DNA from: Bacteroidota bacterium
Lineage (GTDB): Bacteria > Bacteroidota > Bacteroidia > AKYH767-A > OLB10
Reading direction: 5' to 3'
Assembly (NCBI GenBank): GCA_016714005.1
Contig: JADJOA010000007.1
Span: 196,784-260,783, forward strand
Length of the DNA stretch: 64,000 nucleotides
A program made the translations under genes and the position numbers. Below, piece after piece: positions 31,041 through 40,526 of the stretch; position 1 is the stretch's first letter, and each line of letters opens with the position of its first letter. The notes beneath the pieces are model-generated. The model did not search any database. It worked only from the letters and a program-made list of their open reading frames with translations, and had not been told where the DNA came from.

Positions 31041-31064
31041 AAGAATTAATAATATATAAAGCAA

Positions 31065-32038
31065 ATGACGAAGTCACAAGAAAACAAAAGCACACGTAAT
31101 TACAATGTAATAGACGTTGCAAATGAGTACCCATTGGTATGGGAAAACCTGCCAGCATTTAAAACAGGCATGGAGAGTTTTATTAGTATTAATGCTGCTA
31201 TTGACAGCCAGGCTGCCATACAGAAGCAAAACATTACAGGCATAGCCATAGACAAGGAGTTGAAGAAAGAGCAACTTGTGAAGCTGATGCTTATAGTGAG
31301 CGGGGAGCACAGGCTTATGCAAGGCAGGAAAAAAACAACGAATTGTATAAGAAAATGTCTTTTACGAATTCGAAATTGATGCGCGAGCGCGATACTAAAA
31401 TTAAAGGTGCTGCTGATTTGATAGCAGAAACTGCAGAAACACTTGCAGTGGCATTGGTGCCTTTTGGAATTACGGCAGCAATGGTTGATGCACTAAAGGC
31501 TTTGGCGGAAGATTACCAAAGAAATTTTTTGAGTAAGCCAGAGACAGCTATTAAAAACAGAAAGACGATAACTGAGAAGACATTGCCACAGTTATTTTTG
31601 GATGCAGATACTATACTGAAAGACCAGTTGCTGAAATTGGTGGTGCAGTTTAATGCAGTAAACCCTGATTTTGTAAGTAAGTTTATATATGCAACATTTA
31701 TAGGCACGGCAGGTGCAAGACATACGAGATTGAGCGTGCTTGTGAACCAAGTATTAGAGAGTGATGCGGTTGAAAGAATTATAAAACCGATAGAGAATGC
31801 ACTTGTGGTGATAGAGGATACAGGATTGAGCGGTAATACAAATGAAAAGGGTAAGCTGACTATTACTAAGGTGCCGGAGAAGGCAACAACTGTGAAGGTT
31901 ACTTATAACAATACGACTGTTGAGAAGAAGGTGAAGTTTGAGAGAGGAAAAGCTACGAGGCTGACGGTGGATTTTGAGGAGGTGTTTGTGGTGCCTGAAG
32001 CAAAGGTGGAAGAGAAGGTGGTGGTAGGGAAATTATGA
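31065..32038 (+). CDS. Unknown protein: helical N-terminus plus beta-sandwich C-terminus (frameshifted)
   Basis: About 324 residues after correcting a break near 31305 (the corrected frame reads 'AQAYARQEKNNELYKKMSFT'). Residues ~1-220 are predicted as long amphipathic helices ('PAFKTGMESFISINAAIDSQ', 'IKGAADLIAETAETLAVALV'). The last ~90 residues ('NALVVIEDTGLSGNTNEKGK' onward, with 'GKLTITKVPEKATTVKVTY') look like a carboxypeptidase-regulatory/CnaB-type beta-sandwich. There is no signal peptide, no membrane segment and no known catalytic motif. It sits 150 bp downstream of the 22-bp repeat array and behind an inverted repeat. Function unknown; I recall similar Bacteroidota proteins only as hypothetical. 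Confidence 0.7.
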
Positions 32039-32113
32039 GTTATGAAATATGAATTGAGTAAGAAGTATTAAGTATTGAGATGAGGTACCGATAATGAGAA
32101 GTTACGAAAGGGG

Positions 32114-32150
32114 AAACGCTCTGTGCAGAAATGTGCGGGGCGTTTTTTTT
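32114..32150 (+). terminator. Rho-independent terminator
   Basis: AAACGCTC pairs with GGGCGTTT around a 16-base loop, followed by T8. It lies 76 bases after the stop of the helical/beta-sandwich protein. Confidence 0.7.
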
Positions 32151-32201
32151 GGAGGGTGAGAGCTTGAGATGTCTCGTACAGACATAGGGTGCGCAGGGGT
32201 T

Positions 32202-32273
32202 ATGACTCCTGACCCCTAAAGGGGGACGCTTTGTTTTAAGGGGGTGGGTGTGCTTAACCTGACAGGGGCGCAA
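32202..32273 (+). repeat. GC-rich 72-bp dispersed element, copy A
   Basis: Reads ...GACCCCTAAAGGGGGACGCT...GGGTGGGTGTGCTTAACC...ACAGGGGCGCAAA. It is nearly identical to copy B (32367-32438) in the same orientation and similar to copy C (40222-40293) in the opposite orientation. It contains a CCCCT-AGGGG hairpin. It is much richer in G than the surrounding DNA, and no coding frame is seen. Confidence 0.8.
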
Positions 32274-32338
32274 AATGCTGAATGATGAGTTATGAATTAT
32301 GAATTGGGTACGAAGTATTGCGTACTAAATAAGGATAG

Positions 32339-32366
32339 ACGCTTTCTGAAAAGGGAGCGTTTTTTT
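32339..32366 (+). terminator. Terminator-like hairpin
   Basis: ACGCTTTC pairs with GGGAGCGT (two G-T pairs), followed by T7. It lies between the two direct copies of the GC-rich element and looks like a diverged duplicate of the hairpin at 32114, as if a ~200-bp unit (hairpin plus element) had duplicated. Confidence 0.5.
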
Positions 32367-32438
32367 ACCCCTGACCCCTGAAGGGGGACGCTTTGTTTTA
32401 GGGGGTGGGTGTGCTTAACCTGACAGGGGCGCAAACGC
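32367..32438 (+). repeat. GC-rich 72-bp dispersed element, copy B
   Basis: ACCCCTGACCCCTGAAGGGG..., then GGGTGGGTGTGCTTAACCTG and ACAGGGGCGCAAACGC. It forms the left boundary of the T9SS paralog array; the sequence switches directly to a C-terminal gene remnant after it. Confidence 0.8.
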
Positions 32439-32441
32439 ACA

Positions 32442-32675
32442 AGCTATGCTGGCGACCTGTCAAGTGGATTTGTAACATTAAAAAATTACCAAACCAATAA
32501 AAAAGTTATTGCACGAATATTTGATGCCACAGGCATGCAGGTTTATGAGGGGAATTATTACTCAGCGCAGTTTGAAATAAATACAGCATTAACGCCCGGA
32601 ATTTATATGCTTAAAATGGAAAACGGGGAGCAAACAGGCATAAGCCAAACAAAAAAAATAGTAGTAATTGAATAG
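32442..32675 (+). pseudogene. C-terminal T9SS-domain remnant at left edge of the paralog array
   Basis: One open frame without a start reads 'YAGDLSSGFVTLKNYQTNKK', 'VIARIFDATGMQVYEGNYYS', 'LTPGIYMLKMENG' and ends KKIVVIE. This is a typical type A sorting domain with no protein in front of it. It abuts copy B of the GC-rich element. A shorter copy of the same 3' end plus its downstream promoter lies at 34508-34668. Confidence 0.75.
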
Positions 32676-32676
32676 T

Positions 32677-32684
32677 TAACTTTG
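32677..32684 (+). promoter_or_regulatory. -7 box TAACTTTG before propeller gene 1
   Basis: TAnnTTTG consensus, 16 bases before the ATG at 32701. The surrounding ~38 bases are repeated exactly at 34633-34668 before gene 2, so the promoter was duplicated with the gene. Confidence 0.55.
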
Positions 32685-32700
32685 TAAAACAAATAAGACA

Positions 32701-34442
32701 ATGAAAACAAAAATAAATTTACAAAAATTGTTTGCATTAGTATTACTTCTTGCAAATTATAATAGTATTGCCCAGACGTTGGATTGGGCAAGGCAGATAG
32801 GTGGAACAGGAAATGATTTAGGAACATCTTTGACAATTGATGCACAAGGCTACATCTATTTAAGTGGTTTGTTTTCAGATACTGTTGATTTAGATCCTGG
32901 GAACAATACGTTTAACACTTTTTCAGTTGATGCTACGGATGGCTTTGTTTCAAAGTTGGATAGTATGGGCAATTTAATTTGGACGAAAGTTATTGCAGGA
33001 ACGGGGAATCAAACAATCAGTGCCATAAGTTTAGATAATTTAGGGAATGTAATTGTGACAGGATATTTTGAAGATGATGTTGATTTTAACCCAGGGACCG
33101 GAACAGCAATTTTAAATTCTTTTGGTAACAACGATATTTTTATTTTGAAATTAAACCCTACTACAGGTGGTTTTGTTTGGGTTAAACAAATTGGAGGAAG
33201 TGGGAATGAGGCAACACGTATTGCAGTGAAAACTGACCCACAAGGAAAATTTATTTCTGTGGTTATTTTGAACAAACGGTTGATTTTGATACTGGAACAG
33301 GAATATTTAACCTTACATCTGCCGGAGGTTATGATGGCTTTGTTTGCCAGTTAGATTCTTCAGGCAACTTGGGTTGGGTTAAACAGTTTGCTGGAAGTGG
33401 TATTTACCAATACCCTCTTTCTTTGGCTATAGATAATACGGGTTCGATTTACATTACCGGAAGTTTTAACGGAGATTTAGATTTAGACCCAGGAATAGGA
33501 AACCACCTTGTAAGTGCTACCACAACTGCAATTCTTGACGGAGATATTTTTATTTGTAAACTTGACAACATTGGTAATTTTTTGTGGGGCGCTTCATTTG
33601 GCAGCCCAGGAACTGATCAACCAAATAATATTTTAATAGACAACTTCGGAGCTGTTATATTATCTGGAATTTTTACTAATACTATTGATTTTGACTTTGG
33701 CTTAGGAATAGCTAGCCTAACCTCCTTTGGCAGTAACGATGTTTTTTTACTAAGGTTAGATGCAAGTGGTGCATTCTTATGGGTTAGGCAATTTGGAGGA
33801 GTTGCGAGTGATGTGGGTGGAGGTTTGGAAATTGATGCAAGCGGTAATATATATCTTGCCGGAGCATTTAAAGATTATGCTGACTTTGATCCCGGAGCCT
33901 CAGTTTATGGCATAAGTACACAGTTATCCTATTTGTACAATACTTTTTTATGCAAATTGGATAATTCGGGGGCGTTTGTCAATGCAATAAGTTTTTTTGG
34001 GCATCAAAACAACCCCTCAAATATTGCAATTGATAGCTATAATAACATAATTATTACTGGCGTATTTGGTTACAATAATAATTATATAGTAGATTTTGAT
34101 CCGGGTAATGGCATATCAAACTTGGCTAGCAACGGTAATGGAGATTTATATTTAACAAGATTAAACCAAAGTTTAGTTGACATTCAAAATCAACAACCTA
34201 TTTCTTTAATTAACATTATGGTTTACCCTAACCCAACGCAGGGTATAACCACAGTTGCATTACAAAAAATACAAAAAAGTTTAACCGTAAAAATATACAA
34301 CAGCACGGGGCAGTTATTGCAAACTGTGGATGGAAGCAACACCAACACATTGCAAATAACACTGCCATATAAAACAGGAATTTATTTTGCAGAGGTAATT
34401 ACAGATGAAGAGGTGAGGATGGTGAAAGTTGTTAAGGAATGA
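32701..34442 (+). CDS. Secreted SBBP-type beta-propeller protein 1 with T9SS domain (frameshifted)
   Basis: About 580 residues: signal peptide (KLFALVLLLANYNSIAQ), then about nine ~55-residue blades of the form 'GYIYLSGLFSDTVDLDPG', 'FVSKLDSMGNLIWTKVI'. This is the SBBP-like pattern in which each blade has a 'D(F/L)DPG' turn and an 'hhKLDxxGxhxWxK' strand. The C-terminal T9SS domain is 'ININVYPNPTQ'-like ('LINIMVYPNPTQGITTVAL'). The frame breaks near 33260, within blade 4. It is expected to be exported and attached to the surface; ligand unknown. It is the first of three paralogs in tandem. Confidence 0.85.
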
Positions 34443-34463
34443 TTGTTTTCAATTAAGAAAGTA

Positions 34464-34502
34464 AAATCCCCGAAAGCGTTTTAATTTCTTTCGGGGATTT
34501 AT
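34464..34502 (+). terminator. Rho-independent terminator
   Basis: AAATCCCCGAAAG pairs perfectly with CTTTCGGGGATTT, 20 bases after the stop of propeller gene 1. Confidence 0.8.
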
Positions 34503-34507
34503 GTTTT

Positions 34508-34637
34508 ACAGGTAATTACAACAGCGAAAAGTTTGAAATAAATGCAGCATTAACGCCCGGAATTTATATGCTTAAAATAGAAAATGGGGAACAAACAGGC
34601 ATAAGCCAAACCAAAAAAAATAGTAGTAATTGAATAG
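34508..34637 (+). pseudogene. Second T9SS-tail remnant between propeller genes 1 and 2
   Basis: Reads 'NYNSEKFEINAALTPGIYML', 'KIENGEQTGISQTKK' and ends at the same TAG and downstream sequence as the remnant at 32442-32675, to which it is almost identical over its last ~100 bases. An A-run indel shifts the last residues. It is a scar of tandem duplication. Confidence 0.7.
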
Positions 34638-34638
34638 T

Positions 34639-34646
34639 TAACTTTG
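34639..34646 (+). promoter_or_regulatory. -7 box TAACTTTG before propeller gene 2
   Basis: Same box, spacing and flanks as at 32677, 16 bases before the ATG at 34663. Confidence 0.5.
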
Positions 34647-34662
34647 TAAAACAAATAAGACA

Positions 34663-36376
34663 ATGAAAAAAACACAAATTGTAAAAATAATTATTCTAAT
34701 GTTTTTATTGTGGGATAATATGCTTAACGCACAAAGTTTAAGTTGGGTAAACAGTTTTGGTGGCATAAACAATGAAACCAGCGGAGTAATAACGTTAGAT
34801 AATTCGGGTGAATTATATATTGCCGGGACGTTTATGGACACTGTGGATTTTGATCCGGGACCATCTATTTACAACGTTGTTTCACTGGACGATAATGACG
34901 CATTTATTCTTAAATTAGATAGTGCTGGAGATTTTGTCTGGATGAAAGCTATTTCAGGTTACGAAACTCAATCAATCAGGCAAATTAGTTTTGATAATAT
35001 TGGAAATTTGATAGTAACTATAAATTCGGAATCAACGGCTGATTTTGACCCTGGCTTAGGGGTTTATAATTTAACTGCGATTGGAGGAAGCGATTTGTTT
35101 GTGTTAAAGTTAAATGCACAAGGTAATTTTGTTTGGGTAAAACAAATGGGAGGATACTCTGATGAATCCATAAACTTTAGTATTACTGATCAATTTAACA
35201 ATATTTATTTAACGGGTTCCTTTCAAGATACCATAGATTTTGACTCTGGAGTCGGGGTTTACAATCTTGTATCGGCAGGTGGTAGAGACATTTTTGTTTT
35301 AAAATTAGACGCCACCGGAAACCTTATTTGGGCAAAGCAACTGGGGGGGTAACGGACCATATCAGGATGGAACAGGATTAGATATTGATAGCAACGGCAA
35401 TGTATATGTTGCCGGGAGGTTTAACCTGACAATAGATTTAGACCCAGGAACCGGAATTTTTAATTTAACAACAGCAACATCGTTTATACTTGACTCAGAC
35501 GTTTTTATTTGTAAATTAGATACCGGAGGTAATTTTATTTGGGGTAAGCAATTTGGCAGTACACTTGAGGAGTTTATATCTGATTTAAAATTAGATGGAG
35601 CAGGAAATTTATACACTTCAGGCTTTTTTCAGCAAACAATAGATTTTGATCCGGGGGCGGGTGTACATAATTTGACATCGGCAGGTGGGTGGGATTGTTT
35701 TATTTTAAAATTAGATACAACAGGTAATTTTGTGTGGGCGAACAAAATTGGCGGAACAAGCAACGACTTCAGTAATATTTCTATTGATAATTTTGGATAT
35801 ATTTATGTTTCCGGTTTCTTTCATGGCAACGTAGATTTTGACCCCGGACTTCCGGTTTATAATATGAGCACTACAAGCATTCATAAAAAGGTGTTTGTAA
35901 CAAAATGGGATGCGCAGGCAAATTTTGTATGGGCAATAAACATGGGAGGAGCGAGTAATAATGGAATAAGCAAAATGGTATTTGACGGTGCAAATAATAT
36001 TTATGCCACCGGAGTTTTTGACCAAACCATGAACTGCGACCCATCAGGCGGGCAGCATAACGTAATAAGCAATGGTTTGTATGATGTGTATGTTTTAAAA
36101 TTAGTACAACCACCAGTAGGCATTAAGGATGAGAGTATCAACAATCAGGAATTATCATTGGCTCCAAATCCGGCAGTTAATTATGTTAGCATAGAAGCAA
36201 AAAGTAAGATTAAAAGCGCAAGGTTGCTAACGGTTACTGGCAGCGTTGTAATGGAGCAGTATAATGCAACCGGTGCAAGTGCGGTGTTTGAAGTAGGCGC
36301 ATTACCTACCGGAATTTATTTTGCAGAAGTGGTAACGGATAAAGGAAGGGTGATGAGAAAGTGGATTAAAGAATAA
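34663..36376 (+). CDS. Secreted SBBP-type beta-propeller protein 2 with T9SS domain (frameshifted)
   Basis: About 570 residues. Signal peptide 'IVKIIILMFLLWDNMLNAQ', then blades such as 'GELYIAGTFMDTVDFDPG', 'FILKLDSAGDFVWMK' and 'GNLYTSGFFQQTIDFDPG'. The C-terminal sorting domain is 'ELSLAPNPAVNYVSIEAK' to 'GIYFAEVVTDKGRVM'. The single break is in the G7 run at ~35343-35350, which looks like a homopolymer error. It is a paralog of the genes on both sides, but its tail belongs to a different T9SS subtype from that of propeller gene 3. Confidence 0.85.
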
Positions 36377-36404
36377 GGAAAGATTAGAGTTGATTGAGAA
36401 AAAA

Positions 36405-38141
36405 ATGAAAGCTAAAATACAGTTACAAAAATGGATAGTAGCATGTTTGCTTCTAATAAGCTATTGTAGTAATGCCCAAATACTAGATTGGGCAGGGCAG
36501 ATAGGGAACAGCAATTGGAATAATTGTTCAGGAACAGCAGTAGATGAAAACAATAATTTTTATGCAGTAGGTTTTTTTGAAGACACTATTGATTTTGACC
36601 CTGGGGCTGGGCAATACAATGTGATATCAACAGGGCAGAATGATGGCTATATTTTAAAATTGGATAGCAATGGAAACTTTGTTTGGCTTAAGACTATTTC
36701 GGGTTTAGAAAATCAATCTTGCCTGAGCGTAAAAATTGAAGGTAATCGATTATTTATTGAAGGGGATTTTGATGGTACCGCCACTTTTGACCCCGGGCAG
36801 ACTAATTACATACTTACTGCAATGAGTAACAGTTACTCGGACATATATGTGATGGAAATGGATACTGCAGGAAGTTTTAAATGGGTAAAACAGTTAATGG
36901 GTACGGATGGGATGGGTTTGCGTGACCTGAATTTGGATTACTCCAATAACATTTTACTTACCGGAACTTTTTCAGGAACGGTAGATTTTAATCCTGATAT
37001 AACAGGTAGTTTCACGCTTACATCGGCTGGAGGGCGAGATGCATTTGTATGCAAATTAGATACAGGTGGTAATTTTATTTGGGCTAAACAGATAGGAGGC
37101 ACTGGCATCTATCAGGATGGAAATTCAATAGATTTTGATGAATTATATGGCGTTTATGTTACTGGTGAATTTAATGGCACCATAGATTTGGATCCGGGTG
37201 CCGGAGTGTTTAGCTTGAGTACGAGTACAACCTCTGTACTTGATGGAGATTTATTTATTTGCAAATTAGACAGTGCTGGCAATTTTATGTGGGGTATGGG
37301 TTACGGAACACCACAAGGCGAGTTTTCTAATAAAGTTCTATATGACGGAGCAGGAAATATTTATGTATCAGGAGGATTTTCTAATACCATTGATTTTGAT
37401 GCAGGAGCCGGTGTTTTTAATATGACTGCTGCTGGAGGAGGAGACATATTTTTACTAAAATTAGATACTGCAGGCAATTTTGTATGGGCAAAGCAATTGG
37501 GTAGCGTAAATGGAGAAAACGGCATTGTATCTATAGATAATTTGGGTAATTTATATTGCGCAGGTAGTTTTATTGGCACTATGGATGCAGACCCTGGCAG
37601 CGGCATACATAACATAACGGGCAGTACCATTTATTCAAATGCATACATTGTTAAATTGAATGATCAGGGTAATTTTGTGTGGGCAACAGATTTTAATGGT
37701 ACTTGGACAAACGCTTTATGGGGTTTAGTACATGATAACAGCGGAAATATTTATACACGAGGAGATTTTAACAATGTAGTTGATTGCGACCCCGGTACGG
37801 GAACGTATAATCTAACATCAAACGGCAGTTATGATGTGTTTTTTATGCGGCTGAGCCAGCCTATGGTGGGTATTGCTGATCTGAGTCCTGATGCTTTTGG
37901 AGGGCAATTAAGGTTAGTTCCTAACCCTGCCAAGGATAAACTTACTATTACAGCCTTAAATTTTACGCCAACCCATAATGCACAATTTATAATAACCGAT
38001 TTAACAGGAAGAATATTGCAGCAGGAAATATTTACAGGCACAGCAACAGTAAACACTACGGCACTAACACCGGCAGTATATTTTGTGACGGTAAAAGATA
38101 AGGAAAGAAGTGTGGTGAGAAGGTTTGTGAAAGCACTATAG
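36405..38141 (+). CDS. Secreted SBBP-type beta-propeller protein 3 with T9SS domain
   Basis: 578 residues, intact. The ATG at 36405 gives signal peptide 'LQKWIVACLLLISYCSNAQ'; a TTG 15 bases upstream is also in frame. About nine blades follow ('FYAVGFFEDTIDFDPGAG', 'YILKLDSNGNFVWLKTI', 'GNLYCAGSFIGTMDADPG'). The T9SS tail 'LVPNPAKDKLTITALNFTPT' ... 'SVVRRFVKAL' is nearly identical to that of the next gene, down to the DNA (38018-38100 versus 39941-40024). This indicates recent duplication or gene conversion of the 3' end. It lies 28 bp after propeller gene 2. Confidence 0.88.
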   Translation: MKAKIQLQKWIVACLLLISYCSNAQILDWAGQIGNSNWNNCSGTAVDENNNFYAVGFFEDTIDFDPGAGQYNVISTGQNDGYILKLDSNGNFVWLKTISGLENQSCLSVKIEGNRLFIEGDFDGTATFDPGQTNYILTAMSNSYSDIYVMEMDTAGSFKWVKQLMGTDGMGLRDLNLDYSNNILLTGTFSGTVDFNPDITGSFTLTSAGGRDAFVCKLDTGGNFIWAKQIGGTGIYQDGNSIDFDELYGVYVTGEFNGTIDLDPGAGVFSLSTSTTSVLDGDLFICKLDSAGNFMWGMGYGTPQGEFSNKVLYDGAGNIYVSGGFSNTIDFDAGAGVFNMTAAGGGDIFLLKLDTAGNFVWAKQLGSVNGENGIVSIDNLGNLYCAGSFIGTMDADPGSGIHNITGSTIYSNAYIVKLNDQGNFVWATDFNGTWTNALWGLVHDNSGNIYTRGDFNNVVDCDPGTGTYNLTSNGSYDVFFMRLSQPMVGIADLSPDAFGGQLRLVPNPAKDKLTITALNFTPTHNAQFIITDLTGRILQQEIFTGTATVNTTALTPAVYFVTVKDKERSVVRRFVKAL

Positions 38142-38159
38142 TGTGCTGCAAAAGATAAC

Positions 38160-40064
38160 ATGAAAAAAATACTTATAACGATAATAATATACGTATTTAC
38201 AGCAAAGGCAAATGCACAAACCATACTTATGCAAGAAACCTTTGGCAACGGAGCGTTGCCAACCGGGTGGAGTATTGATAGTGCCGGAGTAGCTCCGGTC
38301 AACGGTTGGAAGTTTATTAATCCTAATTTTTCTTTTTCAGGAACTGGCATTGATAGTAAATTTGCTTGGATTAATTTAGCAGACCCATATGATCCGGTTT
38401 ATGATTGTAATTTAACCAGTTCTGCTTTTTTAACTATTGGAGTTAATGACCTTTATATAGGATTTAGTGAGCGTTTTTGGTCATCTGTTGATTCTACTCC
38501 TGTTGAGTATGCCAGACAAACTATAGAATTTAGTATAGACAATGGAATGTCATGGCAAAATTTATACTCTAATATTCAATTGCATGGTTATCCATTCGTT
38601 AGAAACGTAATTCGATTCCCTGCTTCTGCTATTGGAAATACCTTGGTAAAAGTTAGATTTAATTTTAAGGGAGTAGAAACTGGAGGCTGGGCAATAGACA
38701 GCATAGTAATAGCCGACAGCATACCCTGCACCTTGCCTGTTGACACAGGTTTGGCAGTAGCCAGTACTGGCAACTTTGTCTGCCCCGGGCAGCCCTTTCA
38801 GTTAAGCATTGCCGCCTTAAGCAGGGGTGCAGGGCAAACCTACCAGTGGCAATCAAAAATTGGAGCAGCATCCTACACAAACATTAGCGGTGCTGTGTAC
38901 GATACCTTAACATCAACACAAAATCAGGCAACTTATTACCGATGCCAAATTACCTGCCAAAGCCAAACAGACCACAGCGGAGAATTATTGCTTGCCGATA
39001 AGCCCGACCAATACACCGTAAAGGGCAAAGGCATTGAAATTTGCCCCGGTGGTAACGATACGCTGGTGCTTACCAATCTTCCGCCCAATCATCCACCATT
39101 TGTTTACCAGTGGCAAAGCGCCAATTATCCTTCGGGTACTAATATGAACAACATACCCCTTAACAGCACGGATAGCATATACGTTGTTGATGGCACATTG
39201 TGTTCCGCTGCTACCGATTTCAGGTGCATGGTGGGCTGTGCCAGCGGAACCACGGCTACTGCCACCACCATAGAGTCATTATCAATAAATCCTAATACGT
39301 TGTGTTACTGTTTGCCTATTCATGGCAACAACTGCCCCTTTAGCGGCTTGTATGTTAATTATGTTGAAGTGCTTGGTACGCCTTTAAGCACCAATCTGTG
39401 GTGCGTATTGCAACCTTATCCTCACCCTACGCCCTATCAGTTTATTAGCCCTGGTGCCAACACTACTGCCACACTCTTGCGCAATGCACAATACACACTT
39501 GCACTTGGCTTAAGAGATACACAGCAAATGGGTGTAACGTTTGCACCATTTATGTGGATAGACCATAACCGCAACGGATTGTTTGAAGTTACCGAGCAGG
39601 ACTTTATGGGCTTGCATTTAAGTAACGATACCATCAATTATAATTTTTATGTGCCTGCCACAGCCACACCGGGTTTAACCGGTATGCGCATAAGAGCTTT
39701 TTTTTATACCGTTCCGCAAAACCCGTTAAATGCTGCATGTGAAACCGTACAAGGCGGCTCGGCAGTTGATTTTTTAGTAACTATAGATACTACTGTGGGC
39801 ATTGCCCAAGTAGCGTATGATAAATACAGTTTGTATTTATTTCCTAACCCTGCTAAAGATGTGCTAACCATAACAGCAACAAATTTTGCACCAACAAATA
39901 ATCCACAACTTATAATTACCGATTTAGCAGGAAGAATTTTGCAGCAGGAAATATTTACAGGCACAGCAACCATAAATACTACGGCACTAACACCGGCAGT
40001 ATATTTTGTGACGGTAAAAGGTAAAGAAAGAAGTGTGGTGAGAAGGTTTGTGAAAGCACCATAG
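38160..40064 (+). CDS. Secreted choice-of-anchor/GEVED protein with T9SS domain
   Basis: 634 residues, intact. Signal peptide 'KKILITIIIYVFTAKANAQ'. Residues ~20-200 form a MAM/choice-of-anchor-J-like beta-sandwich ('LMQETFGNGALPTGWSID', 'VKVRFNFKGVETGGWAIDSI'). Ig-like Cys-containing regions lie in the middle, then a GEVED-type domain ('FMWIDHNRNGLFEVTEQDF'), then the T9SS tail shared with propeller gene 3. Start-region sequences are also repeated downstream at 40065-40175. It is probably a surface adhesion protein; ligand unknown. Confidence 0.82.
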   Translation: MKKILITIIIYVFTAKANAQTILMQETFGNGALPTGWSIDSAGVAPVNGWKFINPNFSFSGTGIDSKFAWINLADPYDPVYDCNLTSSAFLTIGVNDLYIGFSERFWSSVDSTPVEYARQTIEFSIDNGMSWQNLYSNIQLHGYPFVRNVIRFPASAIGNTLVKVRFNFKGVETGGWAIDSIVIADSIPCTLPVDTGLAVASTGNFVCPGQPFQLSIAALSRGAGQTYQWQSKIGAASYTNISGAVYDTLTSTQNQATYYRCQITCQSQTDHSGELLLADKPDQYTVKGKGIEICPGGNDTLVLTNLPPNHPPFVYQWQSANYPSGTNMNNIPLNSTDSIYVVDGTLCSAATDFRCMVGCASGTTATATTIESLSINPNTLCYCLPIHGNNCPFSGLYVNYVEVLGTPLSTNLWCVLQPYPHPTPYQFISPGANTTATLLRNAQYTLALGLRDTQQMGVTFAPFMWIDHNRNGLFEVTEQDFMGLHLSNDTINYNFYVPATATPGLTGMRIRAFFYTVPQNPLNAACETVQGGSAVDFLVTIDTTVGIAQVAYDKYSLYLFPNPAKDVLTITATNFAPTNNPQLIITDLAGRILQQEIFTGTATINTTALTPAVYFVTVKGKERSVVRRFVKAP

Positions 40065-40081
40065 TGTGCTGCAAAGATAAA

Positions 40082-40299
40082 ATGAAAAAATAGTTATAAC
40101 GATAATAATATACGTATTTACAACATTGCAAATACAAGCGCAAACCATATTGTTGCAGGAGAGTTTTGCAACTGCAAGTTTACCTGCTTATTCCACCTGT
40201 AAGGTGCTCCCAAGCCTTGCGCGTTTGCGCCCCTCACAGGTTACCCATACCCACCCCGTTACAAAATCATGTTTCCCTTTAGGGGTCAGGGGTAAATAA
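40082..40299 (+). pseudogene. N-terminal gene remnant at right edge of the paralog array
   Basis: After MKK and a one-base slip, the frame reads 'IVITIIIYVFTTLQIQAQTI' and 'LLQESFATASLPAYST', a copy of the start of the gene at 38160 including its upstream 'GTGTGCTGCAAAGATAA'. It then runs straight into the GC-rich element (copy C) and stops at 40299. It is a truncated fifth array member. Confidence 0.75.
40222..40293 (-). repeat. GC-rich 72-bp dispersed element, copy C (inverted)
   Basis: CGTTTGCGCCCCTCACAGG ... CCCACCCCGTTACAAAATCA ... TTTAGGGGTCAGGGGT is the reverse complement of copies A and B with scattered mismatches. It truncates the N-terminal remnant and forms the right boundary of the paralog array. 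Confidence 0.75.
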
Positions 40300-40526
40300 A
40301 GTGCACTTTTAATTAGCACAGTTCGTTGAACGCCCTCCCGTAGCCTCAAATGCTCCCGCCTCCTGCCATTTCATCCTTATAGCTTTCAGCTACATCAGCA
40401 TTACCCTCCCAGCACCTTGGTACCCCCTCTGTTAAAAACCTAAAACCCAAAACCCAACCCCTGCACTACTTTTTTCCCCTATAAAATTATCAAATTTGTA
40501 AAATCAAATTACAATCTCATCTTACA
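40300..40526. other. Pyrimidine-rich gap with sequence shared with 42826-42930
   Basis: No gene. CACAGTTCGTTGAACGCCCT (40318 on) matches CACAGTTCGGTTAACGCTCT at 42837 on. Both are followed by similar AAATGCTCCC/AAAAGCTCCC words and C-rich AAACCCAAAACCCAACCCCT text. The two copies flank the AAA+ gene as direct repeats. Confidence 0.45.
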
